Source of the DNA: DASZTU01 sp035493835 | Lineage (GTDB): Bacteria; Pseudomonadota; Alphaproteobacteria; Rhizobiales; Devosiaceae | NCBI GenBank assembly: GCA_035493835.1 | Contig: DATJHO010000116.1 | Span: 1-9,027 of the forward strand | Direction of reading: 5' to 3' | DNA length: 9,027 bases | Shown: positions 1 to 5,619 of the stretch, in pieces | Layout of the letters: every line of letters starts with the position of its first letter | Position numbering within the stretch: the stretch's first letter is position 1 | Made by a program: the position numbers and the translations under genes | Notes under the pieces: model-generated | What the model was told of the DNA's origin: nothing | The model's input: the letters and a program-made list of their open reading frames with translations, nothing else | Database searches by the model: none

Positions 1-1169
1 TACTCTGCCGGCATCGCCATTTCCACCAGCCGGGCCCAATAGCTGACGCCGGTTGGGATGAGGTCGTCGTTGAAGTCGTAAGTGTCCGAATGCAGCGCGC
101 TCGAGCTGCCATTGCCGAGGAGGATGTAGGCCCCGGGCCGCGCCTGCAGCATGTAGGCGAAATCCTCGCCGCCCATGGTGCCGTCGGCATTGTCGGAAAC
201 GCGGTCATCGCCGGCAACCGAGCGGGCCACGTTGGCAGCAAATCCGGTCTGCTCGGGCGCGTTGAGCGTCACCGGGTAGCCCCGCCGGTAGCTGAGTTCT
301 GCCTTGACGCCGAACGCGGCCGCGATCTGGGTGCTGACGGTGCGCATCCGCTCCTCGATGAGGTTGCTCACATCGCCCTCGAGGGTCCGAACGGTGCCGG
401 TAAGCTTGACGGTGCGGGGAATGATGTTGAAGGCCTCGCCCGCCTCGAGCATGGTGACCGACAGAACGGCCGAGCGCATCGGATCGACGTTGCGTGAAAC
501 GATGGTGTGGAGCGCTAGGATCAGCTGTGCCGCCGCCACTACCGGATCGGCCGCCTGGTGCGGCATGGCGGCGTGGCCGCCGACGCCCTCGAGGGTGATG
601 ACGAATTCGGCCGTGGAGGCCATGATGCCGCCGGTGCGAATGGCAAACGCCCCGAGCGGAATGCTGGGCATGTTATGGAGGCCATAGACCTCCTCGATGC
701 CGAACCGCTCCATCAGCCCGTCGTCGACCATGGCCTTGCCCCCGGCGCCGCCCTCTTCAGCGGGCTGGAAGATAACGACGGCAGTGCCCGCGAAATTGCG
801 CGTCTCGGCGAGGTATTTCGCGGCGCCGAGGAGCATCGCCGTATGCCCGTCATGGCCGCAGGCGTGCATCTTACCCTCTGTTTGCGACGCATAGGATTTT
901 CCAGTGCGCTCGCGGATCGGCAGGGCGTCCATGTCGGCCCTGAGGCCGATGACCCGGCCGGTGCCGCCATTGCGGCCCCTGATGACGCCGACAACGCCGG
1001 TGCGCCCGATCCCCGTCACCACCTCATCCACGCCGAAGGAAGCCAGCAGTTCCGCGACCCGGCCGGCGGTGCGGTTGACGTCATATTGCAGTTCCGGATG
1101 GACATGGAAATCGTGCCGCCACTCGGCAATTTCCCCGGCGAATTCGGCAACACGGTTGATAACGGGCAT
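1..1169 (-). CDS. M20D family metal amidohydrolase (hippurate / N-acyl-amino-acid hydrolase type), stop codon beyond window edge
   Basis: A cytoplasmic metallo-hydrolase predicted to cleave amide bonds of N-acyl or aromatic amino-acid conjugates. I translated 389 residues on the minus strand from ATG 1169-1167. By analogy with M20D enzymes the metal ligands are C104 and H106 (in HACGHDGH, 102-109), E139 (QPAEEGG, E138 the likely general base), H165 (GLHNMP) and H360 (LHSDTYDFND). The inserted dimerisation domain lies at about 183-295, starting near GGHAAMPH; GGEDFAYM at 333-340 is the usual late motif. A GAGGT at 1181-1177 lies 7 bases before the ATG, which supports this start. The last two bases at the edge read TA, so a stop probably follows at once; 389 residues is a normal full length. 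There is no signal peptide. It is divergent from etfB. The exact substrate cannot be read from the sequence. Confidence 0.93.
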   Translation of the reverse strand, partial: MPVINRVAEFAGEIAEWRHDFHVHPELQYDVNRTAGRVAELLASFGVDEVVTGIGRTGVVGVIRGRNGGTGRVIGLRADMDALPIRERTGKSYASQTEGKMHACGHDGHTAMLLGAAKYLAETRNFAGTAVVIFQPAEEGGAGGKAMVDDGLMERFGIEEVYGLHNMPSIPLGAFAIRTGGIMASTAEFVITLEGVGGHAAMPHQAADPVVAAAQLILALHTIVSRNVDPMRSAVLSVTMLEAGEAFNIIPRTVKLTGTVRTLEGDVSNLIEERMRTVSTQIAAAFGVKAELSYRRGYPVTLNAPEQTGFAANVARSVAGDDRVSDNADGTMGGEDFAYMLQARPGAYILLGNGSSSALHSDTYDFNDDLIPTGVSYWARLVEMAMPAE

Positions 1170-1198
1170 AGTTGTTACCTCAAAACGAGCAAAATTGA

Positions 1199-1227
1199 AT
1201 CTTGCCGCTGCCCCCGCCGACCGTCAA
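1199..1227 (-). promoter_or_regulatory. Candidate sigma-70 promoter of the amidohydrolase gene
   Basis: On the minus strand TTGACG (1227-1222) and CAAGAT (1204-1199) are separated by exactly 17 bases. The -35 box matches the consensus in five of six positions and the -10 box in three. A start near 1192 would leave a leader of about 23 bases containing the GAGGT ribosome binding site. It was assigned by eye only. Confidence 0.4.
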
Positions 1228-1295
1228 CCACCCGTTTTGCCGCCGAGAGGCATGCTTTTGCCGGCGCCAGCGGGGCTTGTGGGTCTTTATTCCCG

Positions 1296-1314
1296 GCCTG
1301 GAACTTGTTCCGGC
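1296..1314. promoter_or_regulatory. Dyad GGAAC-TT-GTTCC in the divergent intergenic region
   Basis: GGAAC (1300-1304) and GTTCC (1307-1311) are perfect inverted arms around TT. Outside them GCC (1296-1298) and GGC (1312-1314) also pair after one unpaired base. The dyad lies about 50 bases before the etfB start, in the 192-base gap between the divergent genes, where a regulator site or a 5' leader hairpin would fit. The regulator is unknown. I saw no convincing sigma-70 promoter for etfB nearby. Confidence 0.3.
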
Positions 1315-1361
1315 GCGAGGGATTTGCGAAGAGCAATCCAGTTTGTGAAGGCCCGAGGCTC

Positions 1362-2123
1362 ATGAAGAAAATCCTCGTCGCGGCAAAGCGCGTCGTCGAC
1401 CACAATGTCCGCATTCGCGTCCGGTCCGACGGCTCGGGTGTCGAAACCGACAATGTTCGCCTGTCGATGAACCCGTTCGACAAGCACGCCGTCGAAGCGG
1501 CGGTGCAATTGGTTGAGCAGGGCCACGCGGCGGAGGTCGTCGTTGTCTCGATCGGCCCCAAGGGGGCAACGGACGTGATCCTGACGGGGCTCGCCATGGG
1601 CGGCCATCGCGGCATCCTGGTCGAGACCGACGAGAAGCTCGAGACCTTGGCGGTGGCAAAACTGCTGGCCGCCGTTGCGCGCGAGGAAAACCCCGATCTG
1701 GTGTTGCTCGGTAAGCAGGCGGTCGACGACGATTCCAACCATGTCGGCCAGATGCTCGCCGGGCTGCTGGGCTGGCCGCAGGCGACTTTCGCCTCCGGCA
1801 TCGAGGTGACGGAAGAGGGGCTGAAGGTGACGCGGGAGGTCGATTTCGGCCGCGCCGAATATGGCCTGCCGCTGCCGGCGGTGGTCACCGCCGACCTCAG
1901 GCTCAACACCCCGCGCAATGCGGCCCTGCCGATGGTGATGAAGGCGCGCAGCAAACCCCTTGCCGTGCGACCGGCCGCCGAGTTCGGTCTCGATCTCGCC
2001 CCGCGCCTCAGGGTGGAAAAAATTGCGCCGCCGCCCGAGCGGGCCGGAGGCAGGGCGGTCGCCGATATCGCCGAGTTGGCGGCGATCATTGTCGAGACCA
2101 AGGCGGAAGCGGAGATCGGTTGA
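1362..2123 (+). CDS. etfB: Electron transfer flavoprotein, beta subunit (EtfB/FixA family)
   Basis: The 253-residue beta subunit of the soluble heterodimeric ETF. In this family the subunit binds AMP structurally and carries the loop that docks onto dehydrogenases; the dimer passes electrons from acyl-CoA and related dehydrogenases to ETF:quinone oxidoreductase. Visible hallmarks are the N-terminal KRVVDHNVRIRV (9-20), MNPFD (36-40), the AMP-site-like GKQAVDDDSN (117-126) and the family signature VTREVD...LPAVVTADLRLN (157-182), followed by the recognition-loop region with MKARSKPL (193-200). ATG 1362 is chosen because homology begins there and GAGG (1355-1358) precedes it. The same frame stays open far upstream, but that part is antisense to the amidohydrolase gene. 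The sequence drifts from the common form in places, for example GGHRGILV at 80-87 where AMGADRGILV is usual, which hints at a non-housekeeping copy. It is coupled to etfA. Confidence 0.96.
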   Translation: MKKILVAAKRVVDHNVRIRVRSDGSGVETDNVRLSMNPFDKHAVEAAVQLVEQGHAAEVVVVSIGPKGATDVILTGLAMGGHRGILVETDEKLETLAVAKLLAAVAREENPDLVLLGKQAVDDDSNHVGQMLAGLLGWPQATFASGIEVTEEGLKVTREVDFGRAEYGLPLPAVVTADLRLNTPRNAALPMVMKARSKPLAVRPAAEFGLDLAPRLRVEKIAPPPERAGGRAVADIAELAAIIVETKAEAEIG

Positions 2124-3061
2124 TGGCGGTACTTGTCTTGGCCGAGCACGATCTGGGCGCGCTGTCGCCCGCCATGGGCCGCGTGGTCGCTGCGGCAGAA
2201 GCGCTCGGCGGGCCGGTCGATGTGCTGGTGGCTGGGCAGAATGCCCAGGTGGTGGCCGACCAGGCGGCCTTGCTACCGGGCGTGGGCCGGGTCCGCATCG
2301 CGGAGGCGGTCGCCCCGACAGCCGAAACGCTGACGCCACTGCTGGCTTCGCTCGCGGGCGACTACGACCACATCATCGCGGTTTCGGCCGCCCTCGGCCG
2401 CGACGTGATCCCTCGCCTGGCGGCAAGCCTCGACCTGATGCCGGTGACCGACGTCACTGCCATTCACGGGCCCAACCGCTTCGAGCGGCCGATCTATGCT
2501 GGCAACGCCATCGAAACGGTGGTTTCCGAGCAGCCCAAGCATCTGCTTACCCTGCGTGCTTCGGCCTTCCCGCCGGCAAAACTGGCGCCGGCCGGTGATC
2601 CGCCGATCGAGCCGGTGGCCGGGGCAGCTTTGGCGCCGCTGGTGCAACTTCTCGCGGCCCATCGCACCGAAGGCGACCGACCGGACCTTGCGACGGCCAA
2701 GATCGTGGTCGGCGGCGGCATCGCTGTCGGCTCGGCCGAAGGGTTTCGGCTGATCGAGGAACTGGCTGCAGTGCTTGGCGCCGCTGTCGGCGCGACGCGT
2801 GCAGCGGTCGATGCCGGCTACGCGCCCAACGACTGGCAGGTCGGGCAGACTGGCAAGATCATCGCGCCCGATCTCTATATCGCCATTGGCGTTTCCGGCG
2901 CATTGCAGCATCTGGCGGGCATCCAGGGGACGAAAAAGATCGTCGCCATCAACACCGACGCCGAAGCGCCGCTGATGAAGCTTGCCGACTATCGGCTGGT
3001 GGGGGATCTGTTCGCGGTGGTGCCGGCGCTGATTACGGAGCTGAAGAGGGTGGGTGGCTAA
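2123..3061 (+). CDS. etfA: Electron transfer flavoprotein, alpha subunit (EtfA/FixB family), flavin-site Arg replaced by Ile
   Basis: The 312-residue alpha subunit, which carries most of the FAD site of ETF. ATG 2123 overlaps the etfB stop (TGATG), the usual sign of translational coupling; a TTG at 2120 is a poorer alternative. The N-terminal domain (1-185) contains RPIYAGN (122-128) and TLRASAF (143-149). The C-terminal FAD domain has GATRAAVDAGYAPNDWQVGQ (223-242), TGKIIAPDLYIAIGVSGA (243-260) with Q262 and H263 following, and the end motif ADYRLVGDLFAVVP (288-301). Odd: the segment normally reading SGGRG is GGGIA here (197-201), so the conserved arginine stacked over the flavin (R249 in human ETF alpha) is Ile200, while the Thr243 and His263 flavin contacts remain. 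No acyl-CoA dehydrogenase or ETF:quinone oxidoreductase gene is adjacent. The family call is very secure; partners and redox behaviour are unknown. Confidence 0.96.
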   Translation: MAVLVLAEHDLGALSPAMGRVVAAAEALGGPVDVLVAGQNAQVVADQAALLPGVGRVRIAEAVAPTAETLTPLLASLAGDYDHIIAVSAALGRDVIPRLAASLDLMPVTDVTAIHGPNRFERPIYAGNAIETVVSEQPKHLLTLRASAFPPAKLAPAGDPPIEPVAGAALAPLVQLLAAHRTEGDRPDLATAKIVVGGGIAVGSAEGFRLIEELAAVLGAAVGATRAAVDAGYAPNDWQVGQTGKIIAPDLYIAIGVSGALQHLAGIQGTKKIVAINTDAEAPLMKLADYRLVGDLFAVVPALITELKRVGG

Positions 3062-3150
3062 AGCACGATCCAGCTGGTTGCACGTCGCGAGCGGATGGGC
3101 GAGGTGCTGTCATTGCGGTGTCGGCATTTAGGCGCGCGCCTCGCCGCATC

Positions 3151-3249
3151 GTCATCCCGGGCTTGACCCGGGGACCCATGCTGACTTTCAAATAGCCGCA
3201 GTGGAACTGGCGAGGCGTCATGGGTCGCCGGGTCGAGCCCGGCCATGAC
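3151..3249. repeat. Inverted pair of REP-like elements (GTCAT-CCCGGG-GACCC-CATG type)
   Basis: The left arm, 3151-3180, starts GTCATCCCGGGCTTGACCCG. The reverse complement of the right arm, 3219-3249, starts GTCATGGCCGGGCTCGACCC. The arms match apart from about four substitutions and one single-base gap, and both end GACCCATG at the inner side. They enclose a 38-base spacer, so the whole can fold as a long imperfect hairpin. The left arm also contains a small internal hairpin (CCCGGG-CTTGA-CCCGGG). Elements of this look are frequent between genes in Hyphomicrobiales, from general knowledge. Confidence 0.7.
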
Positions 3250-3260
3250 GAAGGAAGCGC

Positions 3261-3308
3261 GGCCCCTCTCCCTCTGGGGGAGAGGGGTGGGTGAGGGGGG
3301 CCTGGCCC
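3261..3308. repeat. Palindromic intergenic repeat of the CCCTCTCCC/GGGAGAGGG family (copy 1 of 3)
   Basis: CCCCTCTCCC (3263-3272) and GGGAGAGGGG (3278-3287) form a perfect 10-bp stem with a 5-base loop, followed by GTGGGTGAGGGGGGCC. Read on the minus strand this gives CCCTCACCC followed by the stem, the same order as the copies after the GH1 gene. Strong stems of this kind could stop or stabilise etfA transcripts, but no T-run follows. Confidence 0.65.
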
Positions 3309-3384
3309 CAAACTCAGACATTCGGTGATTGAACCGCGTTCTGCACTATTGTGCTCTCAGCTCCGCTAAGCCGACTGCAAAACA

Positions 3385-3513
3385 GAGATTCCCGCCTTCG
3401 CGGGAATGACGCCGTGGAGTGGCGCGGGTCTGCTCCTAAAACCCCCAGTCATTCCCCAAACCCCGAGTCCCCCCCCCGAAACCCCGAGTCATTCCCGCGA
3501 AGGCGGGAATCTC
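3385..3513. repeat. 129-bp unit bounded by a perfect 26-bp inverted repeat with dRS3-like core
   Basis: The 26 bases at 3385-3410 are the exact reverse complement of 3488-3513, with 77 bases between them. Each arm contains ATTCCC-N8-GGGAAT, the pattern of the Neisseria dRS3 repeat, and is itself a hairpin (ATTCCCGC, 4-base loop, GCGGGAAT). The right copy ends 23 bases before the mrp stop codon, so it lies just downstream of mrp on the minus strand. Two inverted REP-type arms around a short spacer resemble a REPIN. No transposase is present in the window. Confidence 0.75.
3439..3497. repeat. Three degenerate tandem units of about 20 bp with a run of nine C
   Basis: Three consecutive units start AAACCCC: 3439-3457 (AAACCCCCAGTCATTCCCC), 3458-3478 (which holds C9 at 3469-3477) and 3479-3497 (AAACCCCGAGTCATTCCCG). 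The third unit runs into the right arm of the 26-bp inverted repeat, and the first also contains GTCATTCCC, so the array may have grown by duplication of the end of that arm. It is not coding. Confidence 0.55.
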
Positions 3514-3536
3514 CTTTTCGGCAGCACAACTGGAAT

Positions 3537-4607
3537 TCATCCCCGCAGCCCCGGACTGGTCCGCAGCAGCTCAGCGGCAATCGCCCGATACGCCCGGGCC
3601 TCATCCCCCTCCGGGGCCGTCGCCACCACGGGCATCCCTGCGTCCGAGGTTTCGCGGATCGCCATCACCAGCGGGACTTCGCCCAGGAACGGCATGCCGA
3701 GGCGGTCGGCGGCCGTCCTCGCGCCGCCATGCCCAAAAATGTCGTAGCGCTTCCCGGTATCCGGGGCGACGAAATAGCTCATGTTTTCGACGAGGCCGAG
3801 CAGCGGGATCTGCAGGCGGCGCAGCATGTCGATCGCCTTTTTGGCGTCGATCAGCGCCAGGTCCTGCGGCGTCGAGACGATCACGGCGCCCGCAAGCGGC
3901 ACCTGCTGGCAAAGCGAAATCTGGATGTCGCCGGTGCCGGGCGGCAGGTCCACCACCAGCACGTCGAGGCCGCCCCAATCCGTTTCGCGCAGCAATTGCC
4001 GGAGGGCAGAAGTCGCCATCGGTCCCCGCCATACCACCGCCTGGCCGGGCGTCAGCATGGAGCCGATGGAGATTGCCTTGAGGCCATAGGCCTGATGCGG
4101 TGCAAAAATGCCGTCGGCGCGTACGGCGGGCTTGCCCTCGATGCCCAGCAGTTTTGGGATCGAGGGGCCGTAGAGGTCGGCGTCGAGCACGCCGGTCCGC
4201 AAGCCGGCAGCGGCAAGGGCCAGCGCCAGATTGACCGCGGTGGTCGATTTGCCGACGCCGCCCTTGCCTGAAGCGACGGCGATGATGTGCTTGATCCCCG
4301 GCACCTGTTCCTTCGCCGGGGGGCCGGGCTGGCGGGCGTGGGCATGCGTGGCGGTGGCCTTGTCGGCCGTGAGCGAGATCATCACCTTGCGGCCCTCGGC
4401 AACCGCCTCGGCGAGCCGCTGCGCCTCGGCGCGGGCGGGGCCGAACGCCGCCTCCATGCCGGGAGCGATCGAGATCGCGGCGGCGATGGCGCCTTGCGTG
4501 ACGATGATGTCGGAGAGCCCGGAAAACTCGGCAAGATTGCCGCCGCCGGGAATTTCCACGCGTGCGAAAGCGGCCTTGATGCGATCTGCGATATCGGAAC
4601 TGGGCAT
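3537..4607 (-). CDS. mrp: Mrp/ApbC/NBP35 family P-loop ATPase, iron-sulfur cluster carrier type, lacking the CxxC motif
   Basis: A 356-residue cytoplasmic ATPase of the family that carries or transfers Fe-S clusters. The N-terminal 80 residues fit a diverged MIP18/DUF59-like domain (GLSDIIVTQGAIAAAISIAP, 30-49), followed by a polar linker rich in His, Ala and Pro (about 82-103). The ATPase domain has the deviant Walker A SGKGGVGKST (113-122), LDADLYGPS (141-149), VVDLPPGTGD (218-227), STPQDLALIDA (245-255) and VENMS (273-277). Odd: the family CxxC after VENMS is absent; the stretch reads YFVAPDTGKRYDIFGHGG (278-295) and the protein has a single cysteine, C233. I recall the APDTG form from other Rhizobiales. 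I chose ATG 4607 because GAGGT (4620-4616) is well placed; the frame is open to an ATG at 4655, but those 16 residues merely translate a palindromic repeat. fsa lies 153 bases upstream on the same strand. Confidence 0.93.
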   Translation of the reverse strand: MPSSDIADRIKAAFARVEIPGGGNLAEFSGLSDIIVTQGAIAAAISIAPGMEAAFGPARAEAQRLAEAVAEGRKVMISLTADKATATHAHARQPGPPAKEQVPGIKHIIAVASGKGGVGKSTTAVNLALALAAAGLRTGVLDADLYGPSIPKLLGIEGKPAVRADGIFAPHQAYGLKAISIGSMLTPGQAVVWRGPMATSALRQLLRETDWGGLDVLVVDLPPGTGDIQISLCQQVPLAGAVIVSTPQDLALIDAKKAIDMLRRLQIPLLGLVENMSYFVAPDTGKRYDIFGHGGARTAADRLGMPFLGEVPLVMAIRETSDAGMPVVATAPEGDEARAYRAIAAELLRTSPGLRG

Positions 4608-4613
4608 CCTTGG

Positions 4614-4711
4614 GGACCTCTTCGACAGCTCAGGATGAGGTCCTGCGATAGCCAAACGATGATGTTGGCCTATCGGAAGCCCTCACGGCGAGCCTTTTGA
4701 GCCGCGAGGGC
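4614..4711 (-). promoter_or_regulatory. Structured mrp leader: three consecutive hairpins, the last enclosing the ribosome binding site
   Basis: Read on the minus-strand RNA: H1 (4711-4679) has an 11-bp stem GCCCUCGCGGC/GCCGUGAGGGC that closes fully with one G-U pair, and an 11-base loop. H2 (4675-4646) pairs CGAUAGGCCAA with UUGGCUAUCG (10 pairs, one bulge). H3 (4643-4614) pairs GGACCUC with GAGGUCC (7 bp). The GAGGU of H3 is the mrp ribosome binding site, so folding H3 would hide it. The hairpins are 3 and 2 bases apart. H3 resembles a common CCTCATCCTGAG...TCGAAG intergenic repeat. No T-run follows any stem. Function is inferred only. Confidence 0.5.
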
Positions 4712-4744
4712 GACCTTCGAGGGGTTTTGGCCCCCGCATGATTT

Positions 4745-4762
4745 AGAGCGGTGTCGCGCTCT
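4745..4762 (-). other. Small hairpin at the transaldolase stop codon
   Basis: AGAGCG (4745-4750) and CGCTCT (4757-4762) form a 6-bp stem with a 6-base loop; on the minus strand it begins inside the TAG stop. No T-run follows, so it is a weak terminator at best. Confidence 0.25.
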
Positions 4763-5414
4763 AGAGGATGCTCTGGCCCGTGGCCTTCCAATCCTTGACG
4801 AAGGCTTCAAGCCCGGCCTTGGTCAGCGGGTGGTCGGCCAGCTTCTTGATCACCGCCGGCGGAATCGTTGCTACGTCCGCCCCGGCCAAGGCCGCCTGCG
4901 TCACGTGGTTTGGCGAGCGGATCGAGGCCGCGAGGATTTCGGTGGTATAGGCATAGTTGTCATAGATCGTGCGGATGTCGCGGATCAGGTCCATGCCTTC
5001 GAGGTTGATGTCGTCGAGCCGGCCGATGAAGGGCGAAATATAGGTCGCCCCGGCTTTGGCTGCGAGCAGCGCCTGGTTGGCCGAAAAGCACAGCGTCACG
5101 TTGATCTTGATGCCGCGGCCGGAGAGCGTCTTGGTTGCCTTGAGGCCGTCAAGCGTCAGCGGCAGCTTCACCACTACGTTGTCGGCGAGCTTGGAGAGCA
5201 CTTCGCCCTCGGCCAGCATCGTCTCGTAATCCGTCGATGCCACTTCCGCCGAAACCGGACCCGGAACGATCGCGCAGATCTCCTTGATCACTTCCTTGAA
5301 GTCGCGGCCGGATTTGGCGATCAGCGAGGGGTTGGTGGTGATCCCGTCGAGCAGCCCCAGATCGTAGAGCTCCTGGATTTCCTTAACTTCAGCCGTATCT
5401 GCGAAGAACTTCAT
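4761..5414 (-). CDS. fsa: Small transaldolase, FSA/TalC (MipB) family
   Basis: A 217-residue TIM-barrel class I aldolase of the family annotated as fructose-6-phosphate aldolase. The Schiff-base lysine is K83 in VVVKLPLT (80-87); D6, TTNPSLIAK (26-34) and NVTLCFSANQALLAAKAGAT (105-124) are typical. Two positions suggest transaldolase (EC 2.2.1.2: dihydroxyacetone transfer between sedoheptulose-7-P and fructose-6-P in the pentose phosphate pathway) rather than true aldolase activity: E57 (SAEV) where E. coli FsaA has Gln59, and F129 (SPFIGRLDD) where FsaA has Tyr131. ATG 5414 is preceded by GGAGGGG (5427-5421) at 6 bases; a TTG at 5429 is in frame but overlaps that site. Length is normal for the family. 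It is divergent from the GH1 gene and upstream of mrp on the same strand. Confidence 0.94.
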   Translation of the reverse strand: MKFFADTAEVKEIQELYDLGLLDGITTNPSLIAKSGRDFKEVIKEICAIVPGPVSAEVASTDYETMLAEGEVLSKLADNVVVKLPLTLDGLKATKTLSGRGIKINVTLCFSANQALLAAKAGATYISPFIGRLDDINLEGMDLIRDIRTIYDNYAYTTEILAASIRSPNHVTQAALAGADVATIPPAVIKKLADHPLTKAGLEAFVKDWKATGQSIL

Positions 5415-5454
5415 TTCGTTCCCCTCCAATCTGTCCGCTATGGATGTGCAGTCG

Positions 5455-5483
5455 ATTTAGGCCCAGTGCAAGGGGCGCGGCAA
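5455..5483 (-). promoter_or_regulatory. Candidate promoter of the transaldolase gene
   Basis: On the minus strand TTGCCG (5483-5478, preceded by C as in the rhizobial CTTGAC box) and CTAAAT (5460-5455) are 17 bases apart. CTAAAT matches the rhizobial CTATAT box in five of six positions. A start near 5448 gives a leader of about 34 bases. It was assigned by eye. Confidence 0.4.
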
Positions 5484-5559
5484 GCGCAAATGCCGTCCTT
5501 TAGGCAGGTTGCGGGTCTTCTGATCTGGCCCCACGCTGACCTTCCTGCGTGACCGCGTC

Positions 5560-5588
5560 GTGACATCGCCATGCCCGGCTGGTATCCA
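5560..5588 (+). promoter_or_regulatory. Candidate promoter of the GH1 gene
   Basis: GTGACA (5560-5565) and TATCCA (5583-5588) are separated by 17 bases; matches to TTGACA and TATAAT are five and three of six. A start near 5595 would place the GTG at 5560 outside the transcript and supports translation from ATG 5620. No sugar-repressor palindrome was seen here. Confidence 0.3.
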
Positions 5589-5619
5589 AAAGGAACAAAG
5601 TAGAGGAGAGGGGCAAGAC

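Larger units (their letters stand above)
3062..3536. other. Gene-free intergenic region filled with repeats
   Basis: These 475 bases separate etfA and mrp, whose 3' ends face each other. Open frames here are short and only translate the palindromic repeats. From left to right there are about 90 bases with nothing recognised, an inverted pair of a GTCAT...GACCC...CCATG element, one copy of a CCCTCTCCC-type element, about 75 bases with nothing recognised except a small GCAC-TATT-GTGC hairpin, and a unit flanked by a perfect 26-bp inverted repeat. No classical stem-plus-T-run terminator was found for either gene; the hairpins may serve that role. Confidence 0.8.

Noticed and set aside
1300..1325. 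GGAAC before etfB as an EcfG promoter, or GAAC/GTTC as a LexA box
   Set aside because: No CGTT-like element occurs 16-17 bases later, and the alphaproteobacterial LexA box is a direct repeat GTTC-N7-GTTC, not this inverted form.
558..1361. Long N-terminal extension in frame with etfB (521-residue open frame)
   Set aside because: It is antisense to the amidohydrolase gene, which has full family homology; EtfB homology starts exactly at ATG 1362 with its own ribosome binding site.
1287..2339. 350-residue open frame on the minus strand
   Set aside because: Antisense shadow of etfB and the start of etfA, Arg/Pro/Gly-rich and without motifs.
3351..4271. 306-residue open frame on the plus strand
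   Set aside because: Its first part translates the intergenic repeats and the rest is antisense to mrp.
4608..4655. Upstream ATG adding 16 residues to Mrp
   Set aside because: The added residues (HPELSKRS) are the translation of a palindromic repeat; the ribosome binding site fits ATG 4607.
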